From positions 23,173-87,172 of IMG/VR virus record IMGVR_UViG_3300017605_000087: a stretch of DNA of 64,000 nt; one strand, given 5' to 3'. Below, in pieces: positions 9,407 to 19,678 of this stretch (the first letter of the stretch is position 1; the number at the start of each line of letters is the position of its first letter). The position numbers and the translations under genes are program-made. The stretch is from a virus. The notes below the pieces were generated by a model. That model was not told where the DNA came from. It did no database searches and saw only the letters and a list, made by a program, of their open reading frames with translations.

Positions 9407-12178
9407 TTAGAAATCTTTTTCAGTTTTGTTAGTTCCATTTAACTCATTATATAATTTGATAGCGTCTTTAGTATCTCTACCTGTACGTTTCAAATCTTTA
9501 ATATCCCCTTCAAGCATTGCAGGATATTGTTTATACACATCTTTTAAGAATTGTGTATCTTGTAAATTTGCAGGAACTACTCCTGTATCTCTAAATTGCT
9601 TAGATAATATTTGCCATTTTTGTTTATCTAAATCTGACATGTTTTTCTCTGCTTGTTGTTGTCCATAATCAGATACAGCATTGGCTACATTACTACTCAA
9701 TGATGATAATATTCCTTTTTCTCTTAGAGCTACATCTTGATTATATCTATCTATATTAGCAAAATTATGTGCTGATATAGATTGATCGTTTAACATTTTT
9801 GTATTCTCTAATTGATTCTCTGTATTTTCTTTTGTAGTATAAGCTGAGTTTTTAGCAGACATGGTGTTAACATCTGCTGCCATTTTATTTACTCTAGCTA
9901 TTGCACTACTTGATGTATTAGCATCTATATCTTCCTTCGACCCTCTATTAATTCTATCAATTGCTGCTAATTGGTCATTAATATCGAACTTAGTATTTAA
10001 TGGTGCGGCATTAATTTTATTTGGAATAGGAACTTTAGGAGATGCTAATGTAGTTGCAAGATTAAACATATTATCTACATAAGGAGCTATACTAGCAAAT
10101 CCATTTCCTTTATTATTTGCCGGACTATTATTACTATTCATATTAGAAGGTTCTACTCCTTCAACTTTAGGTGTTGGTGTATAACTTTTTTCTAATGTAT
10201 TCTTATTTATAATATCATTAATACTCTTCATTATATCCTTTGTAGTAGGATTATACGTATCAATTGGATTCTGTTTCTCTCTTATATAATAAGGATTTTG
10301 ACTATTATCAGCAGTGAATTGTCCATTATTATTAGGCATTCCCCAAGCTAGATTTTGAGTTTCTGTTGGATATAATTGAACCTCTGGGTATGGGTCTGTT
10401 TCTCCTCCATTTGGATAACGCATTGCCATTCCTCCTTTTTTAAAACCTACTATAAAATTTTTCAACATATTTTCATCTGTTACTTGTTGATTATTATGTA
10501 GAGTATCAACTACTGTATTATTATCTAATATATATTGTCCATATTTATCAGTAGCGTATGGATTTAATCTAAAGTCTAATGCACCTTTATAATAAGTACC
10601 CTTACTATTTTCCTCATTAGCATCTACTCCAGTGTGGTGCATAGGAACCCAATATTGTGATGTATATTGACCTATCCATCCATCTACATCTGATAATGAT
10701 TGTGGAGCATGACTTCTATTTATTTTAGTACCTAATGTTGGACTATTATAGATGTCATTATAATATTGTTGCATTTTCTTAACATAAGAATCTTTCTCAT
10801 ATTTAAAATTAGGATTAGATTTAGTATATTCAGTCCATATATCATTACTTAAATTACCTTGACTTCTATCTAATTTTGTACGATCTACATTATTATCTGT
10901 TAAGTATTTATTATAATAGGAAATTAATCCAGTCCAATCTTGTATCTCTTGTCTAGTTGGTACAGTTCCACCATCAGGATACATTCCAATCTTCATTCCA
11001 TCTTTAGCAAATCCTGCCATTCCTCCATAATTACCATTCATTGATTGTTGAGTCTGAAATAACTTCTCTATTAAGAAATCACTATTCATCATTTCTTTCT
11101 CAAATGTATCACTTAAAATTGGATCAATTATTTTATCATTAATGTTCTCTTTTCTATCTCCATATTTCTTCATCGTCTTCTGCTTATCTTTCAATAATTT
11201 AGCATGACGTTCTGCAAATGTTTCTTTAGTTCCTGGAACTTTTAATGAATCACTAAATATTTTATTTCCATCTACTGTTTCTCCTCCTTCTGCTTCTATT
11301 ATATTTCCTTGTCCTGTTGCAATTTTAACTCCACCTTTATCATGTTGTTTACCAACAATCACCCCTTCATTCTCACCAGTTACACTAGGAACTATTGTTC
11401 CACCTTGTAATGGTTTCATTCTTTGTTGCATTTCTTGAGGAACAGCCATTCCTCCATAATTAAAATATGATGAAAAGTTTGTTCCTTGTGTTGGATATTG
11501 ATTTAAGTAGGCTTTATCTTGAGTTATTTGTTGATCTCTTGCCATCTTCTCTTTCTCTTTCCTTTTTTCTTTCTCAGAGAAACCATCTATTACAGAAGAT
11601 ATTAAACCACCTACTACTGGTATTTGACTTGCTAATCCACTAAATACTCCAGCACCATCTACTTTTCCTCCTGCTATTCCTTCTGTAATTGCTGGTGAAA
11701 CAGCATTAGAGAATGCTCCAAATAATCCTCCACCCGCACCACCTAACATATCACCCATTCCTCCACCACCTCCACTTTTTGCTCCTTCTAAAGCTCCAGC
11801 AGCACTTGATTTTTCACTTGCTTGTTGTAATATTTTTCCTGTTTTTGGGTCTATTAAATTTCCATATTTATCATACAATTCTTTTTCATAAATTGCATCT
11901 CCTCCAGTTCCAAATTCAGGAGTCTTACTAGAATTAGTAAGATACGTATTAAATGTCTTATCTAAATACTCATCGTATTTTTTATCTTGTTTATCAAATG
12001 AACCAAATGCAAATCTATTAGCATAGTCTTGCATTTCTTCATTATTAGTAAATGTTACTGCTCCATGTTTTTGGAGGTCAGCAACATCTATATTTTTTCC
12101 ATCGTAGTTAACAAAGTATTTACCTCTACTGTTATCTACATTAAATGGTTGTTGTCTATTCTTTTTACTTTTACTCAT
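9407..12178 (-). CDS. Large virion cargo-type protein with repeated GG motifs (923 aa)
   Basis: The N-terminal 120 residues are polar. Residues 130-195 form a Gly/Ala-rich, weakly hydrophobic segment (GGGGGMGDMLGGAGGG) that could insert in membranes. It is followed by a dense Lys/Glu stretch. Short motifs recur: FNYGGMA near 239, NYGGMAGFAKDGM near 383, GMYPDGGT near 398 and KKGGMAMRYPNGGET near 580. HDKGGVKI and EAEGGE sit at 279-300. The motifs at 398 and 588 flank a compact 180-residue region rich in Trp, Tyr and His. The C-terminal third is Asn-rich, then helical. Gene order next to the muzzle gene suggests an ejected cargo protein; cleavage at the GG motifs is a hypothesis. Confidence 0.7.
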   Translation of the reverse strand: MSKSKKNRQQPFNVDNSRGKYFVNYDGKNIDVADLQKHGAVTFTNNEEMQDYANRFAFGSFDKQDKKYDEYLDKTFNTYLTNSSKTPEFGTGGDAIYEKELYDKYGNLIDPKTGKILQQASEKSSAAGALEGAKSGGGGGMGDMLGGAGGGLFGAFSNAVSPAITEGIAGGKVDGAGVFSGLASQIPVVGGLISSVIDGFSEKEKRKEKEKMARDQQITQDKAYLNQYPTQGTNFSSYFNYGGMAVPQEMQQRMKPLQGGTIVPSVTGENEGVIVGKQHDKGGVKIATGQGNIIEAEGGETVDGNKIFSDSLKVPGTKETFAERHAKLLKDKQKTMKKYGDRKENINDKIIDPILSDTFEKEMMNSDFLIEKLFQTQQSMNGNYGGMAGFAKDGMKIGMYPDGGTVPTRQEIQDWTGLISYYNKYLTDNNVDRTKLDRSQGNLSNDIWTEYTKSNPNFKYEKDSYVKKMQQYYNDIYNSPTLGTKINRSHAPQSLSDVDGWIGQYTSQYWVPMHHTGVDANEENSKGTYYKGALDFRLNPYATDKYGQYILDNNTVVDTLHNNQQVTDENMLKNFIVGFKKGGMAMRYPNGGETDPYPEVQLYPTETQNLAWGMPNNNGQFTADNSQNPYYIREKQNPIDTYNPTTKDIMKSINDIINKNTLEKSYTPTPKVEGVEPSNMNSNNSPANNKGNGFASIAPYVDNMFNLATTLASPKVPIPNKINAAPLNTKFDINDQLAAIDRINRGSKEDIDANTSSSAIARVNKMAADVNTMSAKNSAYTTKENTENQLENTKMLNDQSISAHNFANIDRYNQDVALREKGILSSLSSNVANAVSDYGQQQAEKNMSDLDKQKWQILSKQFRDTGVVPANLQDTQFLKDVYKQYPAMLEGDIKDLKRTGRDTKDAIKLYNELNGTNKTEKDF

Positions 12179-12184
12179 GTGTTA

Positions 12185-15100
12185 CTATCTAAAGTTTTGC
12201 ATGTAGTTAACTATACTGTCATGGAAGTAAAAATCTTTTTGGATATTATTGTCGTAAATATAGCGAACAATTACGAATTTTCCAAGTAAATTATCTTTTT
12301 TAAACCAAGTTTTTTGTGCAGCTATGTTAATAGTATTTACACTTCTATCTTCATTTATTATAGGGTTGTTCTTATTAATTACCATATCTCTAATCTCATT
12401 ATAATTCCAGCTTCCTTCTATAAATCTATTATTTCTTTGGAACCATAATAAGTCTGGTACAGCTATTATTCCAGTACATTGATCTGTATTATATAAACAT
12501 ATATGTGTAAGAGTTTCATTAAAGAACCTTGTTTCATTAACTTCTACTTCTGTAACCCATGTAACACTTTCTACTATTTTAGTAACTTCAGGAGATTCAT
12601 TATGAATCATATCCCAATATGAAGGATATACAGTTGCATCATAATATATTCCTTTTATTGTTTTAATGTTATGTTTAAATATTCTTCCTAATGTTGAAGT
12701 ATTATTTATAGCATATATTCCTGATCTATTATGAAATAAATGATTAGGGTAATAATCGTGGAATGATACCCAACCCCCTTGCCCTTGATTAATTTCTGGA
12801 CTATATGATATAGTCCACTTTTTATACACAAAATCTCCAACTAGAGCTTGTGGTCCACCTGGCTCTCCTACTATATGATTTTCTACTAAAGGTCTATATA
12901 TAGGATTATCATCTTCATCAAACTCTTCTAATATTACTATATTACCATCTACTAAAAAAGCATCTCCTATTTGATCTTCATCTATATCTGGAGATAATAT
13001 TCCATGATATATTACATCGTCATTAAGTCTTATATCATTTTTACTAATTATAACTCTATTGAATTGTTCGTCAAAAGCTGCTGTTAATCCAAACTCAGTA
13101 AAGGGATTATCTATATCTAATGTAGTATTAGTATTAGCTCTCATCCAATTACGAACATTTAAGTTACTAATTTCTTTTAATGCTCCATCAAATATAAATA
13201 TTTTTCCTTGTTGTCTATCTAAAAATACATATCCTAATTTACAAGTGAAACTTGCCCATTGAGATTGATTTCCTGCATACCCTTCTCTTGTAGGTAATAC
13301 ATTTTGTGGAGGTCTATCAAATACATCACCTGTTCCTATATATACTTCTGTTATATCAGAAGATAATTTGTCTTTATTTAAAGCAGTATATAAACTATAT
13401 TTCTGATGTATAATTAAAGTCTTATCAAGAGTTTCTAATTTCCATACTTCTCCTTTATCTTTTTCTCCTTCGTGATATTCATTAGCTCTGAATTTTCTCC
13501 AAGATTCACTTTTTTCTTCATCTTGAGTTACATCAGTTCTTGCTACTCTATATGGTAGTTTATCTATAAATCTATCATACGGACTCCATGAACCGGGAAA
13601 CTTTAAATTCATTATTGATGAATAGCTAGGGTCATAATCTATATCTACACTCCATTTATTTGGAGCATTAAACCCTAAATTTTTCTTTCCACTTCCCATT
13701 AGTAAATGACTTGGAATCTGTGAAAAGTCATTACCTCTGTTTAATACATAATTGTAATTAGAATAACATGGAAATCTAAAATGTAATCCTAATGCTGTAT
13801 TAATTATATGTGTATTCTCAAGAGCTTCATCTCCATCTATATGTGTACAAACACTTAAATCATTCTCCCAATTAGTATTAGCTGGATAATAAGTAGTTCC
13901 AGCTTCACTATAAAAATTATGTTTAATTGAATACCCTGTAATAAATGTATCGAAATTAAATAATCCTCCTATTGGGCCATTTACTCCAGCATTTACTGGA
14001 TGAATTAATTTACTTGCTAATGCTAAATCTTGTTCATAAAAATTAGTATGAACATTTTTTATCATACTCATTATATTACCAACAGCAAAATAAAACAGAT
14101 TTACTTTTACTTCATCATGGTCTGACCCTGGATAATTCAATTCATCTCCTTGATCGTTAGCATTATCAAAACCTCTTCTAATTCTATATCTTGAAAGTAA
14201 ATCTGTACTTGTATTTTCAAATGTTGCTCTAATACATGCTTCTCTAGTATTATTAGATATAGGAACAGTAGCGGAATTATTCTCTGGAATATATTCAAAT
14301 TTCTTTATTGCTCTATATGCAAGGTTATCTGCTATCCAAGTTGTTCCAGTAGTATCAGGAACACCTGTTAATCCAGGCCCAGTAAGAACTGGTCCAGGAG
14401 GATTTCCAAGAGATACTGGAGAGTTTACGTTAGTAGATATATATTCTCCTTTTATGTACCTTGCATTAACACTTGGTGTGTTATGTAATAAAGGTATATC
14501 ATAAAGTCTTGCATGAGCATTACTAATTACAGTTCCGGGAGTATAAAATCCATTCAAATCAGGCCCACTTAATGTAGTATCGTTACCATACATTGCCTCT
14601 CTATATATAGGACTTGTTCCTAAAACTGTACTATTATCTAATGTTTTAATTGCATAACTAAATACAATTCCTTGTATCTGGTCTTTTAAATATTGTGGTA
14701 TTTCAATATTATGAAATCTTATCTTTATAAACTTATTAAGGTTAGCAAAACTTGTTCCACCATACATTGTTTTCAATCCTGGCATTCTATGATGTCTAAC
14801 CTTTTGTCCTCTTAAATCAATTCCTCCTGCAATAGCATTTCCATCATAATCTATTGTTCCATCATATTCATCTAAGTTAGGATATGTTTCATCTTCATTC
14901 TCCCAATATCCCGGATACTTACCACTGACAGGATGATTTATATTTGCTGTATCTCTAGTATGAAATAGTTTTGCAGAATCAGCAACACCTAATGCTGCTT
15001 CATCAGCACCAAATTCAGCAGGTTCAGCAGCAACAGCATTTGTTACAGTTTCATCTTCATCAAAAGCAGTTGCTCCAATAGTTATTTGTTGAACTTCTCT

Positions 15101-16381
15101 TCCTGGTATATGCATACCTTTTCCAATAGTTCCATCTTTATATACTGCGTGAGCATAAAAAGCATATACTTCCCAAGGTTTTAATGTTCTTACTCTTAAA
15201 CAATTCCCCGGATTAGCATACCATTCGTATCTTTTATATATACTTTGGAATATATTAGGAGGTAGTGCATTTGCTTGTGTTAAATCTTCTATACTTTCTG
15301 TAAACCAAGATACTGAAATATTATTAGCATACTTCTGAAATCTTAATTCTTCTTGAGTTTTTAAATTACCAGCACAAAGTCTTTTATTATTATATGTTCC
15401 AGTTTTAAATCTAGTATAGTTTACACTATCAATTAATATTTCATCAGGAGTTAAATCTCCTTTAAATTTTCCAGTCCATACAAAATTGATTTGTGTTCCA
15501 GTTATTTCAAACTTATCAATATATATTGCTGTTTTTACTTTATTTACTTCCTTAATTGCAGCAAGTTTAATATACTTAAATCTAGTATCAATATTATCAA
15601 TTGTAATATCTATTGATACTCCACTATTTCCATCTTGTTTACTTTCTTGATAAAGATTACTTACTTTAAAATCATTACCATTGTCTGTATTTAATATAAA
15701 AGAATCATGGTGATACTTAGCAATAGGAAATGGATGGGATGGTAGCATCCAGTTTAATTGATCGTCTTCACTTACCTCATAAGATGTTACTAAATAATAT
15801 ACTCCTGGGTCTATATCTCCACCTGGTTTAATATTCCCAATGGCATAGTTTGGAATATTCATATCAGGATATAGTAACATTAAGTTTTGTGCGTTACTAG
15901 ATGTAAACTCTTTTGAACCATTTACAGGAAATGGTAAATTAGTTAGATTTAATAATCTTGGTCTATTGCTATTTGTCTTAGTTCCATCCCAAAATGATAT
16001 GATTAAATCTCCTTTCCAATTATATTTGAATATACCTTCTATTGGACAATCCCATTGAAATTGTAATAATTGTAATCCAACAGTATCTTTACAAATTGTT
16101 GTATAAATACCTAATTCAAAATATCCTATTTCACATATAGAGCCGTTTCTTGAAAATACTACTGTTCCTAAGTTTGTAGGAATAGTTCCAAGTATCTTTC
16201 CATTAACTTGTTTTTCTAATTGTGCTCCATCTTCATTAGCAATTGATCTAAAACCTTTAGTAACAAGAATGTTTTTAGCCCAAGCCCATCCTTGTCCTTT
16301 AAGGTTTCTAGTATCTAACGAAAGTCCTTGAATATTCAGCACCTTAATATCTATTAAATGTTTTATCTTCGTATGTATCAA
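12185..16381 (-). CDS. Muzzle-like tail protein (1,398 aa)
   Basis: A very long, beta-rich, Asn/Thr/Tyr-rich protein starting MIHTKIKHLIDIKVLNIQG. Length, composition and position between ring-type connector genes and cargo genes match the muzzle (tail tip) protein of crAss-like phages, sometimes annotated as a P22-type stabilisation protein. It would close the distal end of the short tail. The only early ATG lies 38 bp inside the preceding 216-residue gene, an unusually long overlap; a non-ATG start a few codons downstream is possible. No enzymatic motif is visible. Identification rests on size and gene order. Confidence 0.72.
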   Translation of the reverse strand: MIHTKIKHLIDIKVLNIQGLSLDTRNLKGQGWAWAKNILVTKGFRSIANEDGAQLEKQVNGKILGTIPTNLGTVVFSRNGSICEIGYFELGIYTTICKDTVGLQLLQFQWDCPIEGIFKYNWKGDLIISFWDGTKTNSNRPRLLNLTNLPFPVNGSKEFTSSNAQNLMLLYPDMNIPNYAIGNIKPGGDIDPGVYYLVTSYEVSEDDQLNWMLPSHPFPIAKYHHDSFILNTDNGNDFKVSNLYQESKQDGNSGVSIDITIDNIDTRFKYIKLAAIKEVNKVKTAIYIDKFEITGTQINFVWTGKFKGDLTPDEILIDSVNYTRFKTGTYNNKRLCAGNLKTQEELRFQKYANNISVSWFTESIEDLTQANALPPNIFQSIYKRYEWYANPGNCLRVRTLKPWEVYAFYAHAVYKDGTIGKGMHIPGREVQQITIGATAFDEDETVTNAVAAEPAEFGADEAALGVADSAKLFHTRDTANINHPVSGKYPGYWENEDETYPNLDEYDGTIDYDGNAIAGGIDLRGQKVRHHRMPGLKTMYGGTSFANLNKFIKIRFHNIEIPQYLKDQIQGIVFSYAIKTLDNSTVLGTSPIYREAMYGNDTTLSGPDLNGFYTPGTVISNAHARLYDIPLLHNTPSVNARYIKGEYISTNVNSPVSLGNPPGPVLTGPGLTGVPDTTGTTWIADNLAYRAIKKFEYIPENNSATVPISNNTREACIRATFENTSTDLLSRYRIRRGFDNANDQGDELNYPGSDHDEVKVNLFYFAVGNIMSMIKNVHTNFYEQDLALASKLIHPVNAGVNGPIGGLFNFDTFITGYSIKHNFYSEAGTTYYPANTNWENDLSVCTHIDGDEALENTHIINTALGLHFRFPCYSNYNYVLNRGNDFSQIPSHLLMGSGKKNLGFNAPNKWSVDIDYDPSYSSIMNLKFPGSWSPYDRFIDKLPYRVARTDVTQDEEKSESWRKFRANEYHEGEKDKGEVWKLETLDKTLIIHQKYSLYTALNKDKLSSDITEVYIGTGDVFDRPPQNVLPTREGYAGNQSQWASFTCKLGYVFLDRQQGKIFIFDGALKEISNLNVRNWMRANTNTTLDIDNPFTEFGLTAAFDEQFNRVIISKNDIRLNDDVIYHGILSPDIDEDQIGDAFLVDGNIVILEEFDEDDNPIYRPLVENHIVGEPGGPQALVGDFVYKKWTISYSPEINQGQGGWVSFHDYYPNHLFHNRSGIYAINNTSTLGRIFKHNIKTIKGIYYDATVYPSYWDMIHNESPEVTKIVESVTWVTEVEVNETRFFNETLTHICLYNTDQCTGIIAVPDLLWFQRNNRFIEGSWNYNEIRDMVINKNNPIINEDRSVNTINIAAQKTWFKKDNLLGKFVIVRYIYDNNIQKDFYFHDSIVNYMQNFR

Positions 16382-16994
16382 ATAATAACATAGAAGAATT
16401 TTGTCTTATTTCTTCCATCTCTTCAGGAGTTGGAAAACTTAAACTATTTTTACATCTTGCCAACCACTTTTCAGCTCTTGCTTCACAATCTTCATATTTG
16501 AATACTGGATGGCTTACACCACCAGCTAATATAATTGACATACAATACCATTGACAAGCTATTTTAAACTTATCATTGTCTGGAACCATTAGTTTATTAT
16601 TTTTATCTAATGGTATTTTATAGTAATATACAGTTAAACAACCTTCTTTAAAAGGAGTTGTAATTGTATTCATATTAAAACTATAATTTCCTATATTTTT
16701 ATCACATATTTGTAGATCATTATTAGCATGTGCTACATTTGAACTCAAATCAATTTTATATCCATTATATGCAATTGCTCTAAGAAATTTTAAATCACAT
16801 GGAAATTCACCTTGATAATTCTTAATTTTAATCTTTTTAAATACTTTGTTATATATACGACCTACACCTACAAGTCCTATAAAATCAGCAATATCTTCAT
16901 CTATTTCTCCTAACCAATCGTTAGAATTTAGTTTGAAGATTCTAGCTATTCTTGCAGCTATTATGTCGGATGATATAAATAAATACCTACTCAT
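16344..16994 (-). CDS. Connector/ring-type tail protein (216 aa)
   Basis: A helix-rich protein whose stop overlaps the start of the muzzle-like gene by 38 bp and whose start overlaps the previous gene's stop by one base. In crAss-like and podovirus-like genomes, genes of about 200-240 residues immediately before the muzzle/stabiliser gene encode the connector rings between portal and tail hub. The N-terminal half (RIARIFKLNSNDWLG) is predicted alpha-helical and the middle beta, as in P22 gp4-type adaptors. Exact ring number is not assignable. Assignment is inference from context. Confidence 0.55.
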   Translation of the reverse strand: MSRYLFISSDIIAARIARIFKLNSNDWLGEIDEDIADFIGLVGVGRIYNKVFKKIKIKNYQGEFPCDLKFLRAIAYNGYKIDLSSNVAHANNDLQICDKNIGNYSFNMNTITTPFKEGCLTVYYYKIPLDKNNKLMVPDNDKFKIACQWYCMSIILAGGVSHPVFKYEDCEARAEKWLARCKNSLSFPTPEEMEEIRQNSSMLLFDTYEDKTFNRY

Positions 16995-17710
16995 TATCTT
17001 ATAAAGTTAATCATTACATCAGGATTTCTTCTTAGCATTGCATATATTCTACCAACAAATGTATCTTTACTTGCTCTACATGTTGGTACAAATAAAAACT
17101 TTTCCTTTATTGATTTCTTTATTTTTATACTTTTTGGACTCCAATAAACTTGTGGTCTATATGGGTCTGTGTAGAATACAATCCAATCATGTCCATTAGG
17201 ACATTCAGGACATTTAGGAATTAATCCTCTTTCTAATAATTCATATCTGTTTTTTCCAGATTCAACAGGATTAGCTCTTCCTTTATATGTTTTTCTTTTT
17301 ACTCTTTTTATGTATAACTTGCCGAACTTGAACATATTTAATGTATGTCCTTCAATCATATAATCAATAGCTTTATCATTAAATCTTTTAATTATAAATG
17401 CAAGTTCTTTAAATTCTTTTATTCCTTCTTGTTCTTCTAATTTCTTCTTTATTACATTTACTTCATTATAAGTCTTAACGTACAAATCAAGTTTAGACAA
17501 TATAACTCTTTTGTCTTTACTATCCCCCCAATATTCAATATCTCTATCGCTTATTCTTTCTCGTATATTTATTAATTCAATATCAGCAAATGTTTTCAGT
17601 AAATTTTCTTTACTCTGAAGGTTTTCTAAATCTACCTTCTTATTTTCATTTACTTTACTCTTATATACTTCAAATATTTCTTTAAGTCCGTTAATCTTTA
17701 GTTCACTCAT
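16994..17710 (-). CDS. Conserved structural-block protein, connector candidate (238 aa)
   Basis: The N-terminal 130 residues are strongly charged and helical (Lys/Glu heptad-like), and the C-terminal 90 are basic with a CPECPNGH motif near residues 191-198 that could bind a metal. It overlaps its upstream neighbour by 4 bp (ATGA type) and touches the next gene, so all three connector-type genes are translationally coupled. Function is not recognised. Position within the ring-protein block suggests a tail/connector component or assembly factor. Confidence 0.5.
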   Translation of the reverse strand: MSELKINGLKEIFEVYKSKVNENKKVDLENLQSKENLLKTFADIELINIRERISDRDIEYWGDSKDKRVILSKLDLYVKTYNEVNVIKKKLEEQEGIKEFKELAFIIKRFNDKAIDYMIEGHTLNMFKFGKLYIKRVKRKTYKGRANPVESGKNRYELLERGLIPKCPECPNGHDWIVFYTDPYRPQVYWSPKSIKIKKSIKEKFLFVPTCRASKDTFVGRIYAMLRRNPDVMINFIR

Positions 17711-18348
17711 TCTTCTTTATTCTCAAGTTTAGCTTCTATTTCATCTGGTTTCATTAATTGAAATTCACTACTTAAAATACCATTAACAATAGTTCTTAAT
17801 AAATCAGCAGGAATTGGATAAGGTTTATCATCATTCATACAATCATCAACACATGTATTAGCATCATAAGGATTAACTAATAAAGATTCTGCTTCTACAA
17901 ATTTAATTTTTGTACTACCTCCTCCTACAACATAACCAAAGTTATTTCTTTCATACCAACGTATAATATCTTTAGTTACTCTATTATGTTTAGTCTTTTT
18001 TACTACTTCAAAATCTGTATAAGTAAAATCAATTTCTCTACCAACACTTCCAAAGAACTTAAATCTTGTGCCACCAGTTCTTATAGTTTCTGGTAATATT
18101 CTTTCAGTTCTTCTTACTGGACAATCTAAACTTATATAACAAGTATCACCTTTATCAACTAATATTAAAGGGATAATTAATGTTTGATAAAATTGTCTAT
18201 CAACATAGTTTCTTTGTAATGATTGTTTAAGAAACTCTGCCCTATAATAATTAACTGTAAAACGTACTTGATCTTTGAACACTTCATTGAAATGTTCTCC
18301 ACGTATTGCAGCTATATGATCTGCTATTTTATTTATTGTATTATGCAA
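17707..18348 (-). CDS. Connector/ring-type protein (213 aa)
   Basis: Helical N-terminus (residues 1-60), then a beta-rich middle (RFKFFGSVGREIDFTY) and a short CVDDCMNDD acidic segment. It is the first of three overlapping connector-type genes that precede the muzzle-like gene. Size and order match head-tail ring proteins of crAss-like phages, and I assign it on that basis. No catalytic motif is seen. The start at 18348 leaves 3 bp after the fibre gene stop, so read-through translation coupling is likely. Confidence 0.55.
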   Translation of the reverse strand: MHNTINKIADHIAAIRGEHFNEVFKDQVRFTVNYYRAEFLKQSLQRNYVDRQFYQTLIIPLILVDKGDTCYISLDCPVRRTERILPETIRTGGTRFKFFGSVGREIDFTYTDFEVVKKTKHNRVTKDIIRWYERNNFGYVVGGGSTKIKFVEAESLLVNPYDANTCVDDCMNDDKPYPIPADLLRTIVNGILSSEFQLMKPDEIEAKLENKEE

Positions 18349-18351
18349 TTA

Positions 18352-19296
18352 CTATTGTATTTTAAGTAATGTTAATACTCTTGGAGAACCTAATGATACA
18401 TCTCCAAGTCCACTTGTTTGTGTTATTTTAAGAGAAACCATCTCTCCTAATACGACTGAAATTTTAACTGTAAATGAACTTAAATGTACACCTACATTGT
18501 TTGTATTCATGCTAAAGGTTGTTCCTACTCCAACTGTATCAATAGCCATCCTTGCAGTATAACTACTTTGTCCTGCATCATTAGTACTATGTGAAAATGA
18601 TATAGTAGCTAGATAATCACCAGTAGGTATATCATCACCAAAATCAAAATCATTACTAGTACCTGCTGTTACTGTTACAGCATCTACATTTGTTCTTTCA
18701 TAACCTAACGCACCAGCGGCTATTGCTGTTTCAACAGCGGCAACGCTTGGATATTTTATATTACTACCTGTATCAGCAGCAATGTTAGTAGATTTGTTAG
18801 CTTGATTCTCTGCTACATATCCTATATTTTGTTGAGCTATTGCCCAATTAGCTTGTGTATTTCCTGGAGTATCTATAAGTGCTCTTACTGTATCTCCTAT
18901 CTCAACATTTAACCCAGTTGGTAACACTCCAGCTACACTAATAGTCCATATATCTCCTTTTTTAATAGCTCCTGCTACTCCACTTCCTCCACTAGAAGGA
19001 TATGCGTTAACACTAGCATCAAAATTTCCTCTATCATCCCATAGTCCTACTACTAAACCATCTGCATAAGCCTTTGCATTTGTTTCTGCTGTTGCAGCAG
19101 AACCAGCAGCATCAAAAGAAGCTGCAACTAGAGCAGCAAGAGCAGCATTATTTGATAATGTTAGTAAACTTCTACCGAAAGCAGTAGTTGTTAATGCGGC
19201 AATAGCTGTTAAATCACTATCTAATGGTTGAAATCCAGCTCCTAATTTATCTAATCTTGAGATTATTTCTTCTAATAACTTTTCTTCAGCAGTCAT
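18352..19296 (-). CDS. Fibre protein with duplicated C-terminal beta domain (314 aa)
   Basis: The N-terminus carries a phage-fibre phrase, DSDLTAIAALTTTAFGRSLL at residues 27-46, and residues 167-195 carry another (NKSTNI...SNIKYPSVAAVETAI); both are common in tail-fibre proteins. The C-terminal 117 residues (198-314) form a Thr/Ser-rich beta domain ending GSPRVLTLLKIQ. The same domain ends the 347-residue fibre gene at 22073-23116, with aligned landmarks NVDA, DDIPTG, ATISFSHS, LGEMVSLKIT and GDVSLGSPR. I infer a receptor-binding or capsid/tail-decorating fibre. The start is fixed by TAAATG contact with the preceding 33-residue ORF. Confidence 0.7.
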   Translation of the reverse strand: MTAEEKLLEEIISRLDKLGAGFQPLDSDLTAIAALTTTAFGRSLLTLSNNAALAALVAASFDAAGSAATAETNAKAYADGLVVGLWDDRGNFDASVNAYPSSGGSGVAGAIKKGDIWTISVAGVLPTGLNVEIGDTVRALIDTPGNTQANWAIAQQNIGYVAENQANKSTNIAADTGSNIKYPSVAAVETAIAAGALGYERTNVDAVTVTAGTSNDFDFGDDIPTGDYLATISFSHSTNDAGQSSYTARMAIDTVGVGTTFSMNTNNVGVHLSSFTVKISVVLGEMVSLKITQTSGLGDVSLGSPRVLTLLKIQ

Positions 19297-19398
19297 TTAT
19301 TTTAATTTAGATAGTTCGTTGAATAACTTTGCTAATTCTTTATCACCAAATACTATGGCAACTCTTTTACTTATTTCAAAATAGTATCTACTTTCCAT
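19297..19398 (-). CDS. Small protein of 33 aa between lysis-type and fibre genes
   Basis: Reading the minus strand from 19398 gives a 33-residue ORF (MESRYYFEISKRVAIVFGDK, then ELAKLFNELSKLK). It overlaps the end of the 96-residue gene by 11 bp, and its TAA directly abuts the ATG of the fibre gene. It fills the only gap in this stretch exactly, which argues for a real gene. It is amphipathic, with no membrane segment or known motif. Function unknown. Confidence 0.5.
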   Translation of the reverse strand: MESRYYFEISKRVAIVFGDKELAKLFNELSKLK

Positions 19399-19678
19399 TT
19401 GAATATTTTCGTAATTCTTGTTTAAGTTCTCCTATGATTAAATTTTGTTTTCTCTCTCTAGCTTCACATTCTTTTTGAGCTAATTCTACATGTTTAACTC
19501 TTTCTTCTGTTCTAGTTAAACGAGTACTTAGAGCTTCAATAGTTTTACTAGACGCTTCTACTATTTTTGCTGCTGTATCAGCTATAAGATTATCTTTCTT
19601 TTGTCTTCCTATGATAATCCATGTAATAAACGTAGCTAATGTACCACTACTGATTGCTGTTGCTATTACCGTTTCCAT
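19388..19678 (-). CDS. Small membrane-anchored coiled-coil protein (96 aa)
   Basis: One N-terminal transmembrane segment (about residues 4-24, ATAISSGTLATFITWIII) is followed by a basic GRQKK stop-transfer sequence and a long Glu/Lys/Arg helix typical of a coiled coil. This layout is shared by many phage holin-associated or inner-membrane spanin-like proteins. It overlaps the end of the two-TM protein gene by 32 bp, so the two are probably a lysis pair. Role is inference from topology and neighbour. Confidence 0.5.
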   Translation of the reverse strand: METVIATAISSGTLATFITWIIIGRQKKDNLIADTAAKIVEASSKTIEALSTRLTRTEERVKHVELAQKECEARERKQNLIIGELKQELRKYSNGK

